64,000 nt of DNA from Streptomyces werraensis (GCA_014656175.1 BNBX01000005.1:262117-326116); one strand, 5' to 3'. Numbered from the stretch's first letter, positions 44,121 to 52,713 are shown. Notes: generated from the sequence alone by a model not told the origin. Numbers and translations are program-made.

Positions 44121-45110
44121 TCAGTCCCTGCGCCGGCGCCTGCTCAGCCCGAACAGGGCCGCGACGACCACGGCGGCCACCACGGCTCCCCCGACCTTCA
44201 CGGAGTCCCCCTTCCCGTCCCCCGAGGCGCTGCCGTCGCCGTCCGCGCGGGAGCCGGGGCCGCCGCTGGAGCCGCCCTCGTCCGCGCCGGGCGCCGGGCG
44301 GCTCACCACGCCGCTCCGCTCCCCCTCGCTGCCGAACAGCAGCCGTGAGCCGTCGGCGGAGTAGGTCACCGACTCCCCCTGCCCCTGGAGCGGCACGCTC
44401 AGCCGCCCCTTGCGCTGCAGCTCGCCGCCGTTCCAGGCGTAGTGGACGCCGCCGAAGTAGCCGCGCACGGCGAGGTCCTGGCCGTCCGGGGAGAGCGCCG
44501 CGTCGGTGGTCCACAGCTCGACGGGGGCGATCGGCCGGAACACGTTGTCGCCTTCCGGCGACAGCTTCTCCGGACCCTCGTAGAGGTGCCCGCCGTCCTC
44601 GTGCTTGTCGATGAGGTACACCCGCCCCGTCTTCGGGTGGACGACCATCGCCTCGGCGTCGCGCGGGCCGTCGGCGTACTTCACGACGTACTGGGTGGCC
44701 TGCACGGTCGCGTCCTGGAGCCGCTTCGGCTCGGGGAGTTCGTAGATCCACACGTACGGCCAGGTGCCGCCGAGGTTGTCGCCGACGTCGGCGACGAAGA
44801 GGCGGTTGCCGGGGCCGACGGAGATCGCCTCGACGTCCCGGGGCGTGCCGATGCCGGTGAGGGTGAGGCGGGCGACCGTGTCGCCGGTGCTGCTGTCGAC
44901 GGCGTAGAGGTAGGGGCCGTCGTCGCTGTCGTTGTGGGTCCAGTAGACGCCGGGGTGCTGCCGGGAGGCGGCCAGGCCGCTGGACTCGGTGATGCGCGGG
45001 TCGTTGATGGTGAACCCCTCGTCCCCGTCGTCGTTGTCGGCGGCGGAGGCGGGCACGGCGAGCGCGGCCGTCAGCAGGGCCGCGGCGAGCAGGGCGAAGG
45101 GTCGGCGCAT
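44121..45110 (-). CDS. Secreted, membrane-anchored beta-propeller-like protein
   Basis: A 329-residue protein with a signal peptide (RRPFALLAAALLTAALAVPASA, cleavage after ASA), a body of repeated strand motifs such as GVYWTHNDSDDGPYLYAVD, RDVEAISVGPGNRLFVADVGDN and RDAEAMVVHPKTGRVYLIDKHE that looks like a beta-propeller, a Gly/Ser/Asp-rich linker, and a C-terminal helix followed by SRRRRRD. It is probably held at the cell surface. Function unknown; the DxEA/D-N motifs may bind metal. It is convergent with the TetR gene. Confidence 0.82.
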   Translation of the reverse strand: MRRPFALLAAALLTAALAVPASAADNDDGDEGFTINDPRITESSGLAASRQHPGVYWTHNDSDDGPYLYAVDSSTGDTVARLTLTGIGTPRDVEAISVGPGNRLFVADVGDNLGGTWPYVWIYELPEPKRLQDATVQATQYVVKYADGPRDAEAMVVHPKTGRVYLIDKHEDGGHLYEGPEKLSPEGDNVFRPIAPVELWTTDAALSPDGQDLAVRGYFGGVHYAWNGGELQRKGRLSVPLQGQGESVTYSADGSRLLFGSEGERSGVVSRPAPGADEGGSSGGPGSRADGDGSASGDGKGDSVKVGGAVVAAVVVAALFGLSRRRRRD

Positions 45111-45199
45111 GAGCCAAGACTGCCATCAGCGCGGGGCCCCGGGTGCGGGTGTCGGGGCTCACATCGCGGTGAGACGGGCTGATCCACGATGATGATCGG

Positions 45200-45877
45200 G
45201 TGCTCAGGTTCATGCCCGTAGGTGACTCGATGACGATCGGGAGCGCGGGTGAACACACCTGGCGCTACCGCCTGTGGCAGCACCTGTGCGCCGCGTACGG
45301 CGGCCCCTTCACGCTGGTCGGCCCGCGCGAGACGCTGCACGACCCGTCCACGGACACCCCCACCTCGTACGCGTACGCCGATCCGGACTTCCCCCGGGCG
45401 CATCTGGCCGGCTGGGGCGAGGGCTGGTGCCACATGGCACCGCTGATCGGCGACGCGGTGCGCTCCTGCCGCGCGGACGTGCTGCTGGTGTCGCTGGGCC
45501 TGATCGACCTCGGCTTCTACACCAACGCCGAGCAGACCGCGGACAACGTGCGGGCGTTCGTCGCCGAGGCGCGTGCGGCCCGTCCGCGGGTGCGGATGGC
45601 GGTGATGCCGGTGATCCGCAACATCCGGGTGGACGCGGACGAGACCTTCGCGGGGCAGGTCGGCCGGTTCAACGCGCTGCTGGGCGAGACGGTCGCCGGC
45701 CTGGACACGGCGGCCTCCCCGCTGCTGCTCGTCCCGCCGCCGGCGACGTACGACTTCCACCTGGACACCTACGACGGCACGCACCCCAACGAGAGCGGCG
45801 AGCACAAGATCGCGGGGGCGTTCGCCGAGGCGATGTGGCAGGAGTGGTCGCTGGGCGGCCCGTACAAGCCGTCGTGA
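45200..45877 (+). CDS. SGNH/GDSL-type hydrolase
   Basis: A 225-residue esterase-like enzyme. Block I GDSMTIG supplies the nucleophile Ser10, and block V DGTHPNESG supplies Asp and His. Gly and Asn of the oxyanion blocks are less clear: LLVSLGLIDLGF stands where GxND is expected. No signal peptide is visible, so it may be intracellular. It diverges from the beta-propeller gene. The GTG start is chosen because the catalytic block begins almost at once. Confidence 0.85.
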   Translation: MLRFMPVGDSMTIGSAGEHTWRYRLWQHLCAAYGGPFTLVGPRETLHDPSTDTPTSYAYADPDFPRAHLAGWGEGWCHMAPLIGDAVRSCRADVLLVSLGLIDLGFYTNAEQTADNVRAFVAEARAARPRVRMAVMPVIRNIRVDADETFAGQVGRFNALLGETVAGLDTAASPLLLVPPPATYDFHLDTYDGTHPNESGEHKIAGAFAEAMWQEWSLGGPYKPS

Positions 45878-45903
45878 CCCTCCCGGGCCGGCGCCCTGAC
45901 GCG

Positions 45904-45916
45904 TGAAGCGCTTGCA
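45904..45916. promoter_or_regulatory. LacI-type operator candidate
   Basis: TGAAGCGCTTGCA contains the perfect AAGCGCTT palindrome typical of LacI/GalR-family operators in streptomycetes and lies about 35 nt ahead of the aldo/keto reductase start. Confidence 0.35.
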
Positions 45917-45949
45917 TCGAGCGCACTCCAACACGTTGGCTGGACGTCC

Positions 45950-46942
45950 ATGAGGTACACGCAGCTCGGACGCACAGGACTCAAGGTCAGCCGGCTCGTC
46001 CTCGGGACGATGAACTTCGGCCCGCAGACCGACGAGGCCGACAGCCACGCCATCATGGACGCCGCGCTCGACGCCGGCATCAACTTCTTCGACACCGCCA
46101 ACGTCTACGGCTGGGGTGAGAACAAGGGCCGTACCGAGGAGATCATCGGCAGCTGGTTCGCCCAGGGCGGCGGACGCCGCGACAAGGTCGTCCTCGCGAC
46201 CAAGGTGTACGGCAACATGGGCCCGGACGGCGAGGCGTGGCCCAACCACGACAAGCTGTCCGCGGTGAACATCCGGCGCGCGGTGGACGCCTCGCTGAAG
46301 CGCCTGGGGACCGACCGCATCGACCTCTACCAGTTCCACCACATCGACCGGGCCACCCCGTTCGACGAGATCTGGCAGGCGATCGACGTCCTGATCCAGC
46401 AGGGCAAGATCCTCTACGCCGGCTCGTCGAACTTCCCCGGCTACAAGATCGCGCAGGCCAACGAGACCGCCGCCCGGCGCGGCGGGACCATCGGGCTGGT
46501 CAGCGAGCAGTGCCTGTACAACCTCGCCGAGCGGCGCGCCGAGATGGAGGTGATCCCGGCCGCGCGGGACTACGGGCTCGGGGTCATCCCCTGGTCGCCG
46601 CTGCACGGCGGTCTGCTGGGCGGGGTCATCAAGAAGGAGGCCGAGGGCGGCCGCCGCGCCTCCGGGCGGGCCGCGGACACCCTGGCCGACCCGGTGGCGC
46701 GCAAGCAGATCCAGGCGTACGAGGACCTGCTGGAGAAGCACGGCGTGGAGCCGGGCGAGACGGCGCTGGCCTGGCTGCTCACCCGTCCCGGCGTGACCGG
46801 TCCGATCGTCGGCCCGCGCACGCGCGAGCAGCTCGACTCGGCGCTGCGCGCGCTGGAGCTGGAGCTGAGCGAGGAGCTGCTGGCCTCGCTGGACGAGATC
46901 TTCCCGGGTCCGGGGCCGTCCCCGGAGGCCTTCGCCTGGTGA
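45950..46942 (+). CDS. Aldo/keto reductase
   Basis: A 330-residue NADPH-dependent oxidoreductase of the YdhF/IolS-like branch. The catalytic tetrad is visible: Asp48 and Tyr53 in FFDTANVYG, Lys85 in LATKVYG, and His130 in YQFHHID. The coenzyme end VGPRTREQLDSAL is also present. The ribosome binding site is weak. A LacI-type palindrome precedes the gene, hinting at sugar-responsive control. Substrate unknown. Confidence 0.92.
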   Translation: MRYTQLGRTGLKVSRLVLGTMNFGPQTDEADSHAIMDAALDAGINFFDTANVYGWGENKGRTEEIIGSWFAQGGGRRDKVVLATKVYGNMGPDGEAWPNHDKLSAVNIRRAVDASLKRLGTDRIDLYQFHHIDRATPFDEIWQAIDVLIQQGKILYAGSSNFPGYKIAQANETAARRGGTIGLVSEQCLYNLAERRAEMEVIPAARDYGLGVIPWSPLHGGLLGGVIKKEAEGGRRASGRAADTLADPVARKQIQAYEDLLEKHGVEPGETALAWLLTRPGVTGPIVGPRTREQLDSALRALELELSEELLASLDEIFPGPGPSPEAFAW

Positions 46943-46975
46943 CGGCGGACAGGCCGTGACGGCCCGGCGGCGGCG

Positions 46976-47065
46976 CTACTTCCCGAGCGCCGCCGCCAGG
47001 GCCACCACGACGAACATCAGCACGAGCGCACCGGCCATGATCCGGTTCCGGGTCTTCGGGTCCAC
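46976..47065 (-). CDS. 29-residue single-helix membrane peptide
   Basis: A very short gene: VDPKTRNR, then a hydrophobic helix of about 18 residues (MAGALVLMFVVVALAAA), then LGK and TAG. The basic N-terminus followed by one helix suggests an N-in membrane peptide. It begins 10 nt after the thpR stop on the same strand. The minus-strand hexamer TAGGCT, which includes the thpR stop codon, ends 7 nt before GTG 47065, so it may be leaderless or coupled. I recall similar peptides annotated in other streptomycetes. Confidence 0.65.
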   Translation of the reverse strand: MDPKTRNRIMAGALVLMFVVVALAAALGK

Positions 47066-47075
47066 GCCGTCGAGC

Positions 47076-47648
47076 CTAACCGGCCGCGCCGAGTGCCCGG
47101 CGGGCGACCGCCTCGTAACGGGGCTGCTCGCCCGGCACGCCCGACCGGGGCAGGTGGCTGCGCACGAGCACCAGCTCCTCCACGGTCCAGGTGCGGCTGC
47201 GGAAATCCTCCAGCGCCTCCAGGTACGGCCGTACGTCCACGGCGTCCCGGCTGCGCGCCACGGTCAGGTGGGCCTGGTAGCGCCGGTGCTCGTCCATCGC
47301 GATGCCCGCCTTGCGCCCGGCCGCCTCGGACCGCTCGGCCAGCAGCCGCATGGTCCGCAGGTCGCCCGACGCCCCGGTCCACAGCGCGCGGCCCCGGCCG
47401 AACTGGCCGCCGCCGGACAGCGCCAGCGGGAACGGCTCGGTCCGCGCCGCGGCCCGCCCCAGGCGTGCGGTCAGCTCGGGCACGGTGTCGTCGTCCACCT
47501 CGCCGTAGAACGCGAGCGTGAAGTGCCACCCGGCCCGCTCGGTCCACCGCAGCCCGTCGGCCCCGTTCAGTTTCCGCAGCGCGCCCACCTCGACGTCCAG
47601 CGTCCCGATCACGTCCTCGGGCGGCAGCACGGCGGCGAAGAGTCTCAT
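47076..47648 (-). CDS. thpR: RNA 2',3'-cyclic phosphodiesterase
   Basis: A 190-residue member of the 2H phosphoesterase (LigT/ThpR) family, which opens 2',3'-cyclic phosphates on RNA ends. Both catalytic motifs are present: HFTLAF and HLTVAR. The N-terminus MRLFAAVLPP is typical, and GGAGG precedes ATG 47648. It diverges from the Uma2 gene. Confidence 0.92.
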   Translation of the reverse strand: MRLFAAVLPPEDVIGTLDVEVGALRKLNGADGLRWTERAGWHFTLAFYGEVDDDTVPELTARLGRAAARTEPFPLALSGGGQFGRGRALWTGASGDLRTMRLLAERSEAAGRKAGIAMDEHRRYQAHLTVARSRDAVDVRPYLEALEDFRSRTWTVEELVLVRSHLPRSGVPGEQPRYEAVARRALGAAG

Positions 47649-47739
47649 GCCTCCAGTGTCCCGCGTGTCCCGGTCACCGTGCGTATCGTTGTACTGCGCG
47701 GCTGTACGCATCGAGCGTCGGCCGGGGAGGAGCGCCACG

Positions 47740-48327
47740 ATGACCGTCCTCGAAGACAGGATCGAGATGGCCGAAGGCGGCGATGAGCTCACGCTCGACA
47801 TGATGTTCGAGTGGCTGGAGAAGATGCCCGTCCCCGAGGGTTACAAGGCCGAGATCGTCGGGGGGCACATCTTCATGACGCCGCAGCGGGACACCCACTT
47901 CCAGATCATCTTCGACATCCTGGAACAGTTGCGCGCCGCGTACCCGCGCAAGCGCCTGGCTTCGGACGTACGGATCGACTTTCCCGGACGGCTGAACGGC
48001 TTCGCCTGTGACGTCGCGGCGTTCGCCGAGCGTTCGGTGAAGGACGCCAGGGGCCACTGGCAGTACCGGGACGTCGAGTTCGTCACCGAGGTCATCTCCC
48101 GGGACACCGCCGCCAACGACTACGGGCCCAAGAAGGACACCTACGCCGCCGCCGGCGTGCCGGTGTACCTGATCGTCGATCCGTACACCGCCGAGTGGCA
48201 TCTGCACACGCTCCCCAAGGACGGTGCCTACCACGCGGCCGTCGGCTTCCCCTTCGGCGAGGAGATCGACCTGACCGGGACGTCCGTCGGACTGGTGCTG
48301 AGGACCGACGAGTTCCCCCGGATCTGA
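47740..48327 (+). CDS. Uma2-family endonuclease-like protein
   Basis: A 195-residue DUF820/Uma2 protein with a PD-(D/E)xK-like core: YKAEIVGGHIFMTP, then DVAAF, then EFVTEVISRDTAANDYGPKKDTYAAAGVPVYLIVD. The acidic-plus-Lys pattern (Asp, Glu, Lys) is present. The family is widespread and abundant in streptomycetes but its biological role is unclear. GGAGGAG precedes ATG 47740 by 7 nt. No methylase or toxin partner is next to it. Confidence 0.88.
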   Translation: MTVLEDRIEMAEGGDELTLDMMFEWLEKMPVPEGYKAEIVGGHIFMTPQRDTHFQIIFDILEQLRAAYPRKRLASDVRIDFPGRLNGFACDVAAFAERSVKDARGHWQYRDVEFVTEVISRDTAANDYGPKKDTYAAAGVPVYLIVDPYTAEWHLHTLPKDGAYHAAVGFPFGEEIDLTGTSVGLVLRTDEFPRI

Positions 48328-48355
48328 CGGGCAGCCGGGGGCCCGGCCCGGCGGC

Positions 48356-49717
48356 TCACGCCGCCGGGGCCAGGGCCTTCACCCGGTCGCGCGGGACGAA
48401 GCGGACGCTGGGGTGGCCGTGGTGCCAGCCGACCGCGAGGCGGAGGCCGCCGGCGCGGGCCAGGATCAGGCCGATGACGGCCGCCGCGGTCATCGCGATC
48501 GCGCCGCCGGCCGCGAAGCCGACACGGGCGCCGTAGGTGTCGGTGACCCAGCCGACGATCGGGGCGCCGACGGGGGCGCCGCCGAGGAACACCATCATGT
48601 ACAGGGCCATGACGCGGCCCCGCACCGACGGGTCGGTGGACATCTGCAGGCTGGTGTTGGTGGTGACGTTGACCGTCATCGACACCAGGCCCAGCGGCAC
48701 CATGACCAGCGCGAACATCCACAGCTCGGGCGACGCGGCGGCGAGGATCTCCAGCGCGCCGAAGGCCAGCGCGGCCATGATCAGCATCCGCAGCCGGGCC
48801 GTGCCGCGCCGGGCGGCGAGCAGGGCGCCGGAGACGGAGCCGACCGCCATCAGCGTGTTGAACATGCTGTAGACGCCCGCGTCCCCGTGGAACACGTCGT
48901 CGGCGAAGGCCGACAGGTAGACCGGGAAGTTGAAGGCGAACGTGCCCATGAAGCCGACCAGCACGATCGGCCAGAGCAGGTCGGGCCGTCCGGCCACGTA
49001 GCGCAGGCCCTCACGGAGCTGTCCCTTGCCGCGCGGGGCGCGCTCCACGGGGTGCAGCTCGCGGGTGCGCATCAGCATCAGGCCGGTCAGCGGCGCGACG
49101 AAGGACAGGCCGTTCAGCAGGAACGCCCATCCGGTGCCGACACCGGTGATCAGCAGACCCGCGACGGCGGGGCCGACCAGCCGGGCGGACTGGAAGTTCG
49201 CGGAGTTCAGACTGACCGCGTTCTGCAGCTGGCCGGGGCCGACCAGCTCGGACACGAAGGACTGGCGGGCCGGGTTGTCGACGACGGTCGCGAGACCGAG
49301 GGCGAGGGCGGCGACGTAGATGTGCCAGACCTCGACCATGCCGGTCAGGGTGAGGACGGCGAGCGCGAGGGACGTGAGGGCCATCGCGGACTGGGTGACC
49401 ATCAGGGTGGGCCGCTTGCGCAGCCGGTCGACGAGGACACCGCCGTACAGGCCGAACAGCAGCATCGGCAGGAACTGCAGGGCCGTGGTGATGCCGACGG
49501 CGGCCGAGGAGCCGGTGAGGCTCAGCACCAGCCAGTCCTGGGCGATGCGCTGCATCCAGGTGCCGATGTTGGAGACGACCTGGCCGAGGAAGAACAGGCG
49601 GTAGTTCCTGATCCTCAGCGAGGAGAACATCGAGTTCCTGCGCGGCGCGTCGAGGGCGGTCTTCGTGTCGTAGGGGTCAGGTGCGGGGGCGGAAGCTGCT
49701 CCGGATCCCGTACTCAA
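48356..49717 (-). CDS. MFS efflux transporter
   Basis: A 453-residue transporter of the EntS-like MFS_3 group with 12 hydrophobic segments; typical are RNYRLFFLGQVVSNIGTWMQRIAQDWLVL and GLYGGVLVDRLRKRP, DNPARQSFVSELVG. It starts with TTG 49717, supported by GGAGG 9 nt upstream, and lies 27 nt after the MarR gene, with which it must be co-transcribed. Probably exports a toxic compound that the MarR protein senses (inference). Confidence 0.92.
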   Translation of the reverse strand: MSTGSGAASAPAPDPYDTKTALDAPRRNSMFSSLRIRNYRLFFLGQVVSNIGTWMQRIAQDWLVLSLTGSSAAVGITTALQFLPMLLFGLYGGVLVDRLRKRPTLMVTQSAMALTSLALAVLTLTGMVEVWHIYVAALALGLATVVDNPARQSFVSELVGPGQLQNAVSLNSANFQSARLVGPAVAGLLITGVGTGWAFLLNGLSFVAPLTGLMLMRTRELHPVERAPRGKGQLREGLRYVAGRPDLLWPIVLVGFMGTFAFNFPVYLSAFADDVFHGDAGVYSMFNTLMAVGSVSGALLAARRGTARLRMLIMAALAFGALEILAAASPELWMFALVMVPLGLVSMTVNVTTNTSLQMSTDPSVRGRVMALYMMVFLGGAPVGAPIVGWVTDTYGARVGFAAGGAIAMTAAAVIGLILARAGGLRLAVGWHHGHPSVRFVPRDRVKALAPAA

Positions 49718-49744
49718 AAGGTTCGCCTCCTGTTGCTGCGGGGG

Positions 49745-50182
49745 TCAGATGTGCGCCAGTTTCTCCAGCACGGGGGCGGCGGCGCGCAGGGTCGCCCACT
49801 CGTCCTCGTCCAGTTCCTCGACCAGCGTGGCGAGGAACGCGTTGCGCTTGCGCCGGCTCTCCTCGAGCATCGCCTCGGCCCGCTCGGTCTGCGTGACGAC
49901 CTTCTGGCGCCGGTCGTCGGGGTGCGGCTCCAGCCTGACCAGGCCCTTGGCCTCCAGCAGCGCCACGATGCGGGTCATCGACGGCGGCTGGACGTGTTCC
50001 TTGCGGGCGAGCTCGCCCGGGGTGGCACTGCCGCAGCGGGCCAGGGTGCCGAGCACCGACATCTCGGTGGGGCTGAGCGACTCGTCGACCCGCTGGTGCT
50101 TGAGACGGCGGGAGAGCCGCATCACGGCGGAGCGGAGGGCGTTCACGGCGGCGGCGTCGTCGCCATGGCTGAGGTCCGGCAT
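49745..50182 (-). CDS. MarR-family regulator
   Basis: A 145-residue winged-helix repressor: LSPTEMSVLGTLARCGSATPGELARKEHVQPPSMTRIVALLEAKGLVRLEPHPDDRRQKVV contains the recognition helix and wing. It is first in an operon with the MFS pump. TACGCT on the minus strand ends 7 nt before ATG 50182 (leaderless), and a palindromic operator spans that -10, so autoregulation with the pump is likely. Confidence 0.94.
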   Translation of the reverse strand: MPDLSHGDDAAAVNALRSAVMRLSRRLKHQRVDESLSPTEMSVLGTLARCGSATPGELARKEHVQPPSMTRIVALLEAKGLVRLEPHPDDRRQKVVTQTERAEAMLEESRRKRNAFLATLVEELDEDEWATLRAAAPVLEKLAHI

Positions 50183-50187
50183 GTTTT

Positions 50188-50213
50188 TTAGCGTAACTCA
50201 TTACTTTCGCTAA
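50188..50213. promoter_or_regulatory. MarR operator over the -10 region
   Basis: Outer arms TTAGCG and CGCTAA enclose an inner palindrome GTAA-CTCA-TTAC (50193-50204). It starts 5 nt before the marR start codon and covers the -10 hexamer. Confidence 0.65.
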
Positions 50214-50327
50214 GGACCACTCGGTATGCGGCGCCCCGTCCGTGAGTCGCGCCACTCCCGCCCCGGAAGCCGCCCCCACGCGGGCGAACCCGACGGGCCG
50301 TGCGAAATCAAGACAGCCCCCGGCCGA

Positions 50328-50347
50328 GATCACCCATACGAGTGATC
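50328..50347. promoter_or_regulatory. GATCAC-N8-GTGATC palindrome
   Basis: Perfect 6-bp arms at 50328-50333 and 50342-50347, about 50 nt ahead of the small RHH gene. It is a candidate operator, possibly for the RHH protein itself. Confidence 0.4.
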
Positions 50348-50365
50348 AACGCATGAAATGCCACG

Positions 50366-50387
50366 CGCCGCACCGTGAGGTGCGGCG
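50366..50387 (+). other. Perfect hairpin immediately upstream of the RHH gene
   Basis: CGCCGCACC and GGTGCGGCG form a 9-bp stem with a GTGA loop, ending 12 nt before the ATG. It could end upstream transcription or fold in the mRNA leader. Confidence 0.55.
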
Positions 50388-50399
50388 ACTCTCGTGGGC

Positions 50400-50582
50400 A
50401 TGGGGACCGACGTGCTCAGCCTGCGGATAGACCACGAACTGCTCGAAAGGCTCCGCGGCCATGCCGCCAAACGCGGCATGAGCGTCCAGGACTATGTCGT
50501 CCGGACGCTCATGCGCGATGACTTCGACCAGCGGTTCCGCACCGCCGTCGAGGAGACGGAGAAGTTCTACGGCGTCACCTGA
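50400..50582 (+). CDS. Small ribbon-helix-helix-like protein
   Basis: A 60-residue protein: a short strand VLSLRIDHELLERLRGHAAKRGMSVQDYVVRTLMRDDF fits the Arc/MetJ ribbon-helix-helix fold, followed by a C-terminal tail DQRFRTAVEETEKFYGVT. Such proteins are DNA-binding repressors or antitoxins, but no toxin gene lies next to it. ATG 50400 is preferred; GTG 50394 is in frame too. Neither has a good Shine-Dalgarno sequence. A palindrome and a hairpin lie just upstream. Confidence 0.7.
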   Translation: MGTDVLSLRIDHELLERLRGHAAKRGMSVQDYVVRTLMRDDFDQRFRTAVEETEKFYGVT

Positions 50583-50599
50583 GCCCGCGCTCCGCGGGC
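50583..50599. terminator. Short terminator between convergent genes
   Basis: GCCCGCG and CGCGGGC form a 7-bp stem with a 3-nt loop directly after the RHH stop and just before the permease stop on the other strand. Confidence 0.65.
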
Positions 50600-50604
50600 G
50601 GGGA

Positions 50605-52056
50605 TCAGGTCAGGCCCAGCGCCGGCATCAGGTAGTAGAAGGCGAAGACCGCCGCCACCACGTACAGCGCCGTCGGGACCTCCTTGCCGCGGCCCGCCGC
50701 GAGGCGCAGCGCCACGAAGGTGAGGAAGCCCATCCCGATGCCGTTGGTGATCGAGTAGGTGAACGGCATCATCACCATGGTGATGAAGGCGGGGATGGCG
50801 ATGGTGTGGTCCGCCCAGTCGATCTCCCGGATCCCGTTGGCCAGGATCAGGAAGCCCACCGCGAGCAGCGCCGGTGTGGCCGCCTGGGACGGGACCATCG
50901 TGGCGACCGGGGTGAGGAACAGCGCCACGGCGAACAGACCGCCGGTGACGACGTTGGCGAAGCCGGTGCGGGCGCCCTCGCCGACGCCCGCGGTGGACTC
51001 CACGAACGCGGTGGTGGCGGAGGCGGAGCTGGCACCGCCCGCCGCGACCGCGACGCCGTCGATGAACAGCACCTTGTTGATGCCGGGCATCTGGCCCTCG
51101 CCGTCGGTGAGCTTGGCCTCGTCCGAGACGCCCATGATCGTGCCCATCGCGTCGAAGAAGCACGACAGCAGCACGGTGAAGACGAACAGCACGCCGGTCA
51201 GCACGCCGACCTCGGAGAATCCGCCGAACAGGCTGACCTGGCCGATCAGGCCGAAGTCGGGGGTGGCGACCGGGTTGCCGGGCCACTCGGGCGAGGTCAG
51301 GCCCCAGGAGGGGACGTCGGCGACCGCGTTGATCGCGACGGCGACGACGGTCATCACGACGATCGAGATGAGGATCGCGCCGGGCACCTTGCGCACGATC
51401 AGCGCCAGCGTGAGCAGCGCGCCGAGCACGAAGACCAGCACCGGCCAGCCGTTGAGGTGGCCGTCGGCGCCGAGCTGGAGCGGGACGGTGGTCTGCGCGG
51501 CGTCCGGGATACGGGAGACGAAGCCCGAGTCGACCAGGCCGATCAGCATGATGAACAGGCCGATGCCGATGGCGATGGCCTTGCGCAGGCCGTAGGGCAC
51601 GGCGTTCATCACGCGCTCGCGCAGTCCGGTGGCGACCAGGAGCATCACCACGAAACCGGCCAGCACCACCATGCCCATGGCGTCCGGCCAGGACATGCGG
51701 GGCGCGAGCTGGAGCGCGACCACCGAGTTCACGCCGAGGCCGGCGGCCAGGGCGATCGGGACGTTGCCGATGACGCCCATGAGCAGCGTGGTGAACGCGG
51801 CGGTCAGGGCGGTCGCGGTGACCAGCTGGCCGTTGTCCAGCTGGTTGCCGTACACGTCCTTCGCGCTGCCCAGGATGATCGGGTTCAGCACGATGATGTA
51901 GGCCATCGCGAAGAAGGTGGCGAAACCGCCCCGGATCTCGCGGGGCAGCGTGCTGCCGCGCTCGGTGATCCGGAAGTAGCGGTCGAGGGCGCCGGACGCG
52001 GCACCGGACCCCGGCTGCTCGGGGGTGGGCGCCTTGGCGGGGGCCGACGTGGACAT
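50605..52056 (-). CDS. NCS2/AzgA-type purine permease
   Basis: A 483-residue transporter with 12 or more hydrophobic segments, of the guanine/hypoxanthine/adenine permease branch: REIRGGFATFFAMAYIIVLNPIIL, NVPIALAAGLGVN, GLRKAIAIGIGLFIMLIG, SCFFDAMGTIMGV and ASSASATTAFVESTAGVGEGARTG. It brings in purine bases by proton symport. ATG 52056 is chosen with GAGG 9 nt upstream; an ATG five codons earlier lacks one. An AT-rich promoter region lies at about 52100-52165, and a GGCTCC/GGAGCC hairpin (52080-52095) sits in the leader. Confidence 0.92.
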   Translation of the reverse strand: MSTSAPAKAPTPEQPGSGAASGALDRYFRITERGSTLPREIRGGFATFFAMAYIIVLNPIILGSAKDVYGNQLDNGQLVTATALTAAFTTLLMGVIGNVPIALAAGLGVNSVVALQLAPRMSWPDAMGMVVLAGFVVMLLVATGLRERVMNAVPYGLRKAIAIGIGLFIMLIGLVDSGFVSRIPDAAQTTVPLQLGADGHLNGWPVLVFVLGALLTLALIVRKVPGAILISIVVMTVVAVAINAVADVPSWGLTSPEWPGNPVATPDFGLIGQVSLFGGFSEVGVLTGVLFVFTVLLSCFFDAMGTIMGVSDEAKLTDGEGQMPGINKVLFIDGVAVAAGGASSASATTAFVESTAGVGEGARTGFANVVTGGLFAVALFLTPVATMVPSQAATPALLAVGFLILANGIREIDWADHTIAIPAFITMVMMPFTYSITNGIGMGFLTFVALRLAAGRGKEVPTALYVVAAVFAFYYLMPALGLT

Positions 52057-52277
52057 GTGCAGGGACCTCATCACCGGCGGGCTCCCCCCGGAGCCGAGCC
52101 TTTGGTGTTTTCTACGAATAAAAGCGGTCAGAGGCAAACGAATTCAGTATGAACATATAACGCCGTCGACACCATCTCCGCGCGTAGACCCCCCGTGGCC
52201 GGTGTGATTCCCGCTCCACCTCCGGGGCCGTCCGGTGCGGGGCGCCACGCCGCCGGCGCTCCTCGTAAGCTGTCCGC

Positions 52278-52571
52278 ATGGCGAAGTGGACCCCCAAGCA
52301 CGAGGCGCCGGAGCCCCTGGAGGGCCCCGTGGTCGCCACCATCACCGGCGGCACGATCGTCTGGTTCGTCCTCTTCCTGGTGCAGCTGCCGTTCTACGGC
52401 TGGTTCGACGAGCACGGGCACACCTGGTGGGTGTGGACCTGCCTGGCCGGCGGCGGTCTCGGCCTCATCGGCGTCTGGTACGTGCGCCGGCGCGACGCCG
52501 CGATCAAGCGGGCACGGGCCGAGGAGGCCGGCGCCGAGGAGGGTCGCGCCTCGGCGGCCCACACCGACTGA
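52278..52571 (+). CDS. DUF2530 small membrane protein
   Basis: A 97-residue protein with two transmembrane helices (VVATITGGTIVWFVLFLVQLPFYGW and WWVWTCLAGGGLGLIGVWYV), a short aromatic loop between them and a charged C-terminus with RRRDAAIKRARAEEA. It matches the actinobacterial DUF2530 family of unknown function. TAAGCT ends 6 nt before ATG 52278 without a ribosome binding site: leaderless mRNA likely. It is divergent from the purine permease. Confidence 0.88.
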   Translation: MAKWTPKHEAPEPLEGPVVATITGGTIVWFVLFLVQLPFYGWFDEHGHTWWVWTCLAGGGLGLIGVWYVRRRDAAIKRARAEEAGAEEGRASAAHTD

Positions 52572-52713
52572 ATCACGCCAACCCGGCGCTCTGAGACGGC
52601 AGTTGGCAGGACCGCCACCGCGGTAGTACCCCGGTAGGACGGCCGTCCTCCCCTGGTCGGAACTTCCCCGCTCCAGCGGGTGAGGCACCGGATCCGCACG
52701 TACTGTCGAATGC

